Assembly: GCF_900312815.1 (NCBI RefSeq)
Contig: NZ_OMPE01000009.1
Location: 806,001-870,000, forward strand
DNA: 64,000 bases
From: Aquimarina sp. AU474
GTDB lineage: Bacteria; Bacteroidota; Bacteroidia; Flavobacteriales; Flavobacteriaceae
Direction: 5' to 3'
The translations under genes and the position numbers were made by a program. Numbering within the stretch: position 1 is the stretch's first letter; each line of letters starts with the position of its first letter. Below, one piece after another: positions 59,920 through 64,000 of the stretch. The notes beneath the pieces are model-generated. The model made no database searches, was not told the origin of the DNA, and saw nothing but the letters and a program-made list of their open reading frames with translations.

Positions 59920-60485
59920 GATATCACACTTAAATTATTGGGTGGATATACTTATATCAACTCAGCGATTTGGGGCGCTTGTTAATAATATTGTTAATAT
60001 ATTTTTTACCAAGACATAAAATTATAAATTAAATAGTTATATCAAACTAAAATTTTAATTTTTTTTGTAATAATTTTCTGACTAGTGGTGTACCGCACCA
60101 TATCAATTAAATACAAATTGCTTATAAATAACTTTTTAATATACGTAAAATTTTGTTAATCAAGCTATTGTGTGAATAAAAAAAAGAGTTATGTGCCTTA
60201 AACAAATACTAAAATTTCCCCAAATTTAGCGATCAAATTGATAGAATATGGGTAAAAAAACATCAAAATCCGTCTCTTTTCTTGGTTTTTAGTGGGACAT
60301 AAACACTGAGAAAATGGTATTTTTTTTCGATTAAGTGTAAAAATTGTTGCCAAAATTTTCGGTTAAAAATGTTAAATTTTGTCTTCAATAACGGTTAAAA
60401 TTCTCACTTATATTTCTGTTTTAAAATCAAAAAAACTCCATCCGGAATTTATCCAAATGGAGTTTCTAAAAAAGGTTATAAAACA
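59920..60485. other. AT-rich intergenic region upstream of the spr operon
   Basis: This 566-bp gap separates sprC from the OmpH-like gene. It contains the terminator of the latter (60433-60465). The rest is very AT-rich, with a direct repeat TTGTTAATA at 59979-59987 and 59991-59999. No exact TAnnTTTG was found on the minus strand, and no small gene is supported. It must carry the sprC operon promoter and a long 5' leader is possible. Confidence 0.4.
60433..60465 (-). terminator. Terminator after the OmpH-like gene
   Basis: AAACTCCAT ... ATGGAGTTT, 9-bp perfect stem with a 15-nt loop, followed on the minus strand by TTTTTTGA. It lies 21 bp after the OmpH-like stop. Confidence 0.85.
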
Positions 60486-61016
60486 CTACTCTTTTGTTTC
60501 AGAAATCGTGTCTCCTCCGTTTAATTCTATAATTACTTTTTCGGTAATATCTAGTTCTTCTTTACCATATAAAATATTACTTACTTCAGTATCCCCATAA
60601 ATGTATGTGTACCCATTTTTCTTTCCATAATCTTTAATAAAGTCTTTTACTTTACCAATTATAGAATCTATTTCTTGTTGGCTTCCTTTTTGGATTTCTT
60701 GCATTTTGGCTTGCTGTTCTCTTTGCAATCCTTGTTGCTTAACCATTAATTCTTGTTGCTTCTTTTCTCTATTAGATTTAGACATTGAATTTGCAATATT
60801 TTGAAATCCTTGCACCTCTATCTGAAATTGCTTCGCTTTTTCCTCAAGTTCTGCTCGTACTTCATTATTACGCTTTGTCCATTTTTCTTGTGCAGTCTTC
60901 ATTTCTTTAAAATCAGAAACTACTTTGGTGTTATTTACATAACCAGTTTTTTCAACCTGCTGATTGCACGACGTTAAAATTAAAACTGCGCTTGCAATCC
61001 ATAAAAATTTTTTCAT
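60486..61016 (-). CDS. OmpH/Skp-like periplasmic chaperone, predicted lipoprotein
   Basis: The 176-residue protein has an N-terminal lipobox (MKKFLWIASAVLILTSCNQQ) and then an OmpH-type core: YVNNTKVVSDFKEMKTAQ, a long glutamine/lysine coiled coil (KKQQELMVKQQGLQREQQAK), and DFIKDYGKKNGYTYIYGD, which matches the Skp C-terminal pattern. Skp-type proteins bind unfolded outer-membrane proteins as trimers; a lipid anchor is a variation seen in Bacteroidota. It follows the SAM methyltransferase by 229 bp and ends in a strong terminator. Confidence 0.85.
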   Translation of the reverse strand: MKKFLWIASAVLILTSCNQQVEKTGYVNNTKVVSDFKEMKTAQEKWTKRNNEVRAELEEKAKQFQIEVQGFQNIANSMSKSNREKKQQELMVKQQGLQREQQAKMQEIQKGSQQEIDSIIGKVKDFIKDYGKKNGYTYIYGDTEVSNILYGKEELDITEKVIIELNGGDTISETKE

Positions 61017-61245
61017 GTTTCAAAATTTAGTTCAGCGCAAAAATATCAAAGTTCAATTGATGTTATCCATTATATTTCTGCAAAAAACAAAACTATAAGA
61101 AAAAACAATAATATCAACCATTGCGATATAAAAAAACTATTAAAAATGAATTAAAATAAACGCTTTTAAGAAGGTTTAATAAAAAAGCAATGTCATTCTA
61201 TAATAAAACCATTCAAATTGCATTAAAAACAGTCAAAAATCGAAA

Positions 61246-62097
61246 TTATTTGTTTTGAAGTATATATATATGAGAAGAAAACTCCTTCGAACGTTTTCCT
61301 TTTAGATTTGAACATAAACCTATCCAAAATGCATTAAGAAAATTCATTTTTCCATTTTTGTATTTTTCTGATAATAGAGAAACATAAAACGAATCAAAAT
61401 ACATAGGCTGGATATTTTGAAGTTCTATCTGTTGTTCTCCAAAAAGTTTTTGAATTGTAGTTTTAGAAAAATGCCAAAGATGTCTAGGAACATCGTAAGC
61501 CGCCCAAAATGATTTATAATACAGCGCATCATAAGATTTAAAATTAGGAACTGCAATGATGACGTATCCATTTGGTTTAAGAAGACGTTTAATTTCTCTA
61601 ATCTGATTTTCTACATTAGGCACATGTTCTAGTACGTGCCACATTGTGATCACATCAAAAGTTTTATCCTTAAAATCTAAGGTTGTCCTTTCTAAGTTGA
61701 TTCCTTTATTTTCGGCTAATTTTTTTGCTTGCTCATTAGGTTCGGTTCCTAACACAGTCCATCCTGATTTTTTTGCATTAACCAAAAAATCACCAGTTCC
61801 TGCACCAATATCCAAAAGTCTACCTGGCTGATGATTAAGTTTAGAAATCAGTTTTACTTTTTTATTAAGAGAATATTCTTTTACTAAATGATATAGTTTT
61901 TCAAAAAAAGAGCGTTTTGCATCTGTGTGAGAAATATAGTCCTCGCTCTCATAATATTTCCCTAAACGATCCTCTTCAGGTTTTGGAGTAGTAATCAACA
62001 GGTCATAAATTGGGTCATGCAATAATTGAAACTCCTCTCCCGATACACTGTGATCTTTGCAGGTTATAAAAAACTCTAACTCCTGTTTTATGTTCAT
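61246..62097 (-). CDS. Class I SAM-dependent methyltransferase
   Basis: From the start MNIKQELEFFITCKDH, a protein of 283 aa with motif I LLDIGAGTGDFL, post-I acidic VLGTEPNEQA and motif IV FDVITMWHVLEHVPN, then a Methyltransf_11-like C-part (IAVPNFKSYDALYYKSFWAA). The YKSFWAAYDVPRHLWHF segment is common in uncharacterised Bacteroidota methyltransferases. I chose this ATG because an earlier in-frame ATG at 62148 adds 17 residues that look non-conserved. Substrate unknown. Confidence 0.85.
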   Translation of the reverse strand: MNIKQELEFFITCKDHSVSGEEFQLLHDPIYDLLITTPKPEEDRLGKYYESEDYISHTDAKRSFFEKLYHLVKEYSLNKKVKLISKLNHQPGRLLDIGAGTGDFLVNAKKSGWTVLGTEPNEQAKKLAENKGINLERTTLDFKDKTFDVITMWHVLEHVPNVENQIREIKRLLKPNGYVIIAVPNFKSYDALYYKSFWAAYDVPRHLWHFSKTTIQKLFGEQQIELQNIQPMYFDSFYVSLLSEKYKNGKMNFLNAFWIGLCSNLKGKRSKEFSSHIYILQNK

Positions 62098-62224
62098 CTT
62101 TATTATTGAGCGCATTTTGTGTTCGTGCACAAAAGTATTTCTAATCAAATCTTTTTCAAAACATATTTTGATTTAAAAGATCAGAAATTCATTGTTCTAT
62201 TCTTTTGAATGTATTAAGAGAATT

Positions 62225-62250
62225 TTTGTGATCCTACTATCTATCACAAA
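62225..62250. repeat. 8-bp perfect inverted repeat
   Basis: TTTGTGAT and ATCACAAA flank a 10-nt spacer in the 181-232 bp gap upstream of the methyltransferase gene. There is no T-run on the minus strand, so an operator is as likely as a weak terminator. Confidence 0.35.
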
Positions 62251-62316
62251 CTCTTGTTCATTTGCAAAAAGCATTTGTGTGTTTTCAAAACTAAAAGGCA
62301 AGAAGTCTTTACTTTT

Positions 62317-62330
62317 GTTCCACGTGGAAC
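62317..62330. other. Candidate parS (ParB) site
   Basis: GTTCCACGTGGAAC is a perfect palindrome. With flanks TGTTCCACGTGGAACT it differs by one base from the parS-type sequence TGTTCCACGTGGAACA that I recall. It lies at the end of the 159-aa gene, next to mnmG (gidA), which is near oriC in many bacteria. No par genes are in the window. Confidence 0.6.
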
Positions 62331-62809
62331 TATTCATTTATCATATTATGAACCTCAACATTTAATAACGTACGAAGTTCATTTGCCTTTTCTACAGCTT
62401 CCTGATATTTATTGGTTTTATACACAGTAACGTTTTTGTTTCCTTTAAAAAAACGAACTACAACTTTGTTATGCCTTTCTTTGGTTCCTAATGCGCTTAC
62501 AGTACTCCAATCGTTATTCAGACTAAAAGAAGCAGAAAAAACAGAAATATAATCTGGGAAATCCAAATCGAGTTTAATCGAAAAGAGAGAAAGACCAAAA
62601 AAGGAAAACAACTTCTGATTATTAAAATCACTAGATATTTTATACGACGTTGAAAAACCAAAAATTAACAATGTTATTATAAACAAAATTAATCGTGGTA
62701 AGAAAGGTTCAGTTTGGTTAAACAAAAATAGAAATGAAAAAAGCAAAACAATACTCGTCACAATTTTTCCTTTTAGAGCCTTTTCTTGTTTACAAATTAC
62801 ATAACTCAT
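62330..62809 (-). CDS. Small membrane protein, unrecognised
   Basis: The 159-residue protein has a short N-terminus (MSYVICKQEKALKGK), two hydrophobic segments at about 16-30 and 38-52, and a soluble C-terminal domain (VVVRFFKGNKNVTVYKTNKYQEAVEKANELRTLLN). I do not recognise a family. Its ATG overlaps the mnmG stop by one base (TAATG), so it is translationally coupled to mnmG. Its own stop abuts the candidate parS palindrome. Confidence 0.7.
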   Translation of the reverse strand: MSYVICKQEKALKGKIVTSIVLLFSFLFLFNQTEPFLPRLILFIITLLIFGFSTSYKISSDFNNQKLFSFFGLSLFSIKLDLDFPDYISVFSASFSLNNDWSTVSALGTKERHNKVVVRFFKGNKNVTVYKTNKYQEAVEKANELRTLLNVEVHNMINE

Positions 62810-64000
62810 TACCTTCCCATATAAACTAAGAGTACCGAAATGTCACTTGGAGAAACGCCACTAATTCTTGATGCTTGCGAAATTGTAGCTGGTCTAATTT
62901 TGGACATTTTCTCACAAGCTTCAAACGATAATGACTTTAGTTTTGTATAATCAAAATTCTCTGGAATTTTAACCTCTTCTAAACGGTTAAGTTTATCTGC
63001 ATTGTTTTTCTCTTTTTCAATATAACCTGAATATTTAACCTGAATCTCTGTTTGTTCCAAAATCTCTCTGTCTAGGTTGTGTTCTTCTATATACGCTTTG
63101 ACCTTTTCAAAATTCTTTATGTCCTTCAATTCAATTTGTGGTCGAGAAAACAATTTAAACATCTTTCCACTTTGTTTCACTAAAGAAGAGTTTTTTGATT
63201 CCAACACAGGATTTGCTTCTTCGGCAGACACACTGGTGTCTTTAAAAAACTGAACGAAAGCAGAAGATTTTTTCTCCTTCTCTTCCATTCTCTTCATTCG
63301 CTCATCTGAAGCCAAACCTATTTCGTGTGACTTCGGTGTTAATCTAAAATCTGCATTATCCTGTCTTAATAATGTTCTGTATTCTGCTCGAGATGTAAAC
63401 ATTCGATACGGTTCTTCTGTTCCCTTGGTAATTAGATCATCAATCAAAACTCCAATATAAGCTTCGCTTCGCTTTATAATAAAAGGTTCTTGTTCTTTTA
63501 CTTTTAGAGCCGCATTAATACCTGCCATCAAACCCTGGGATGCCGCTTCTTCGTATCCTGTTGTTCCATTTATTTGACCCGCAAAAAACAAACCTGAAAT
63601 CAACTTTGTCTCCAAAGTGTGTGTTAATTGTGTAGGCGGAAAATAATCATATTCGATAGCGTATCCTGGTCTAAAAAATTTCACATTCTCAAAACCAACT
63701 ACAGATCTAAGCGCTTTAAATTGTACATCTTCGGGCAGCGATGTCGAAAATCCATTTACATAAACCTCTACTGTGTTCCAACCCTCTGGTTCGACAAAAA
63801 GCTGATGTCTATCTTTATCGGCAAATCTGTTTATTTTATCCTCAATAGAAGGGCAATATCTTGGCCCTATACTTTTTATTCTACCATTAAACATTGGCGA
63901 ACGATCAAACCCTTCACGTAACAAATCATGCACCTCTGTGCTTGTATATGTCATATGACATGATCTTTGTTCTGCTAATGGTTTTGTTAGATTCGTGTAA
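62809..64000 (-). CDS. mnmG: tRNA uridine-5-carboxymethylaminomethyl modification enzyme MnmG (5' end outside window)
   Basis: The C-terminal part of MnmG/GidA, open to the right edge. In-frame codons continue past the internal ATG at 63954 (LTKPLAEQRSCH before MTYTSTEVHDLL), so that ATG is not the start. Family features: GRIKSIGPRYCPSIEDKI, FFAGQINGTTGYEEAASQGL, FTSRAEYRTLLRQDNADFRL and a C-terminal helical domain ending in RISGVSPSDISVLLVYM. It is the FAD enzyme partnering MnmE to modify the wobble uridine of tRNAs. About 397 residues are visible. Confidence 0.96.
   Translation of the reverse strand, partial: YTNLTKPLAEQRSCHMTYTSTEVHDLLREGFDRSPMFNGRIKSIGPRYCPSIEDKINRFADKDRHQLFVEPEGWNTVEVYVNGFSTSLPEDVQFKALRSVVGFENVKFFRPGYAIEYDYFPPTQLTHTLETKLISGLFFAGQINGTTGYEEAASQGLMAGINAALKVKEQEPFIIKRSEAYIGVLIDDLITKGTEEPYRMFTSRAEYRTLLRQDNADFRLTPKSHEIGLASDERMKRMEEKEKKSSAFVQFFKDTSVSAEEANPVLESKNSSLVKQSGKMFKLFSRPQIELKDIKNFEKVKAYIEEHNLDREILEQTEIQVKYSGYIEKEKNNADKLNRLEEVKIPENFDYTKLKSLSFEACEKMSKIRPATISQASRISGVSPSDISVLLVYMGR

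Noticed and set aside
61162..61188. GCTTTT/AAAAGC inverted repeat as a terminator of the methyltransferase
   Set aside because: A 6-bp AT-rich stem with no clear U-tract in an AT-rich spacer; likely chance.

Overview
The window looks like a chromosomal segment of a low-GC gliding marine-type Bacteroidota, most likely family Flavobacteriaceae. The evidence is a type IX secretion (T9SS) adhesin cluster laid out like the sprC-sprD-sprB-sprF gliding operon, Bacteroidota lineage proteins (DUF4837 lipoprotein, DoxX-like protein, M23/GH3/TatA neighbourhood), and a TAnnTTTG promoter element ahead of tatA. Almost every gene lies on the minus strand. Only tatA, holB and a DoxX-like gene are on the plus strand. 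No tRNA, rRNA, CRISPR array, insertion sequence or prophage was seen.

Region 1 (1-13.1 kb) is a surface polysaccharide locus. In transcription order it holds a Wzz-like chain-length protein, rfbB-rfbA-rfbC-rfbD (dTDP-L-rhamnose), a 43-codon relic of a nucleotide-sugar dehydrogenase, wbpD-, wbpE- and wbpB-like genes (2,3-diacetamido-uronic acid sugar), a Wzx flippase, a hisH/hisF/wbpG-like amidotransferase trio (acetamidino group), an O-antigen ligase/polymerase-like protein and a truncated polytopic protein at the left edge. The polymer probably contains rhamnose and an amidinated diaminouronic acid. The dehydrogenase (WbpA) and epimerase (WbpI) steps are not in the window except for the relic.

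Region 2 (13-30.8 kb) is mostly housekeeping and envelope genes: a protein with a nucleoside-phosphorylase-like C-terminus, a GH3-family adenylase-like protein, an M23 peptidase, tatA, tex, two tandem paralogous large exported proteins, a DUF4837 lipoprotein, a LysM lytic transglycosylase, pgk, holB and a DoxX-like protein. Several strong terminators delimit the units.

Region 3 (30.8-60 kb) is the most striking part. One minus-strand operon encodes SprC-like (679 aa), SprD-like (1190 aa: PorP/SprF-type barrel, repetitive coiled coil, two C-terminal SPOR-like repeats), a 5000-residue SprB-type adhesin and SprF. It ends in a terminator and is followed by a second, 2403-residue SprB paralogue. 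The two adhesins share the same N-terminal architecture, including a protease-associated (PA) domain, but end in different T9SS sorting domains: type B in the long one, type A in the short one.

Region 4 (60.4-64 kb) contains an OmpH/Skp-like lipoprotein, a SAM methyltransferase, a small membrane protein and the 3' part of mnmG (gidA). A perfect 14-bp palindrome at the end of the mnmG pair matches the core of ParB parS sites, which suggests this end may lie near the chromosome origin.
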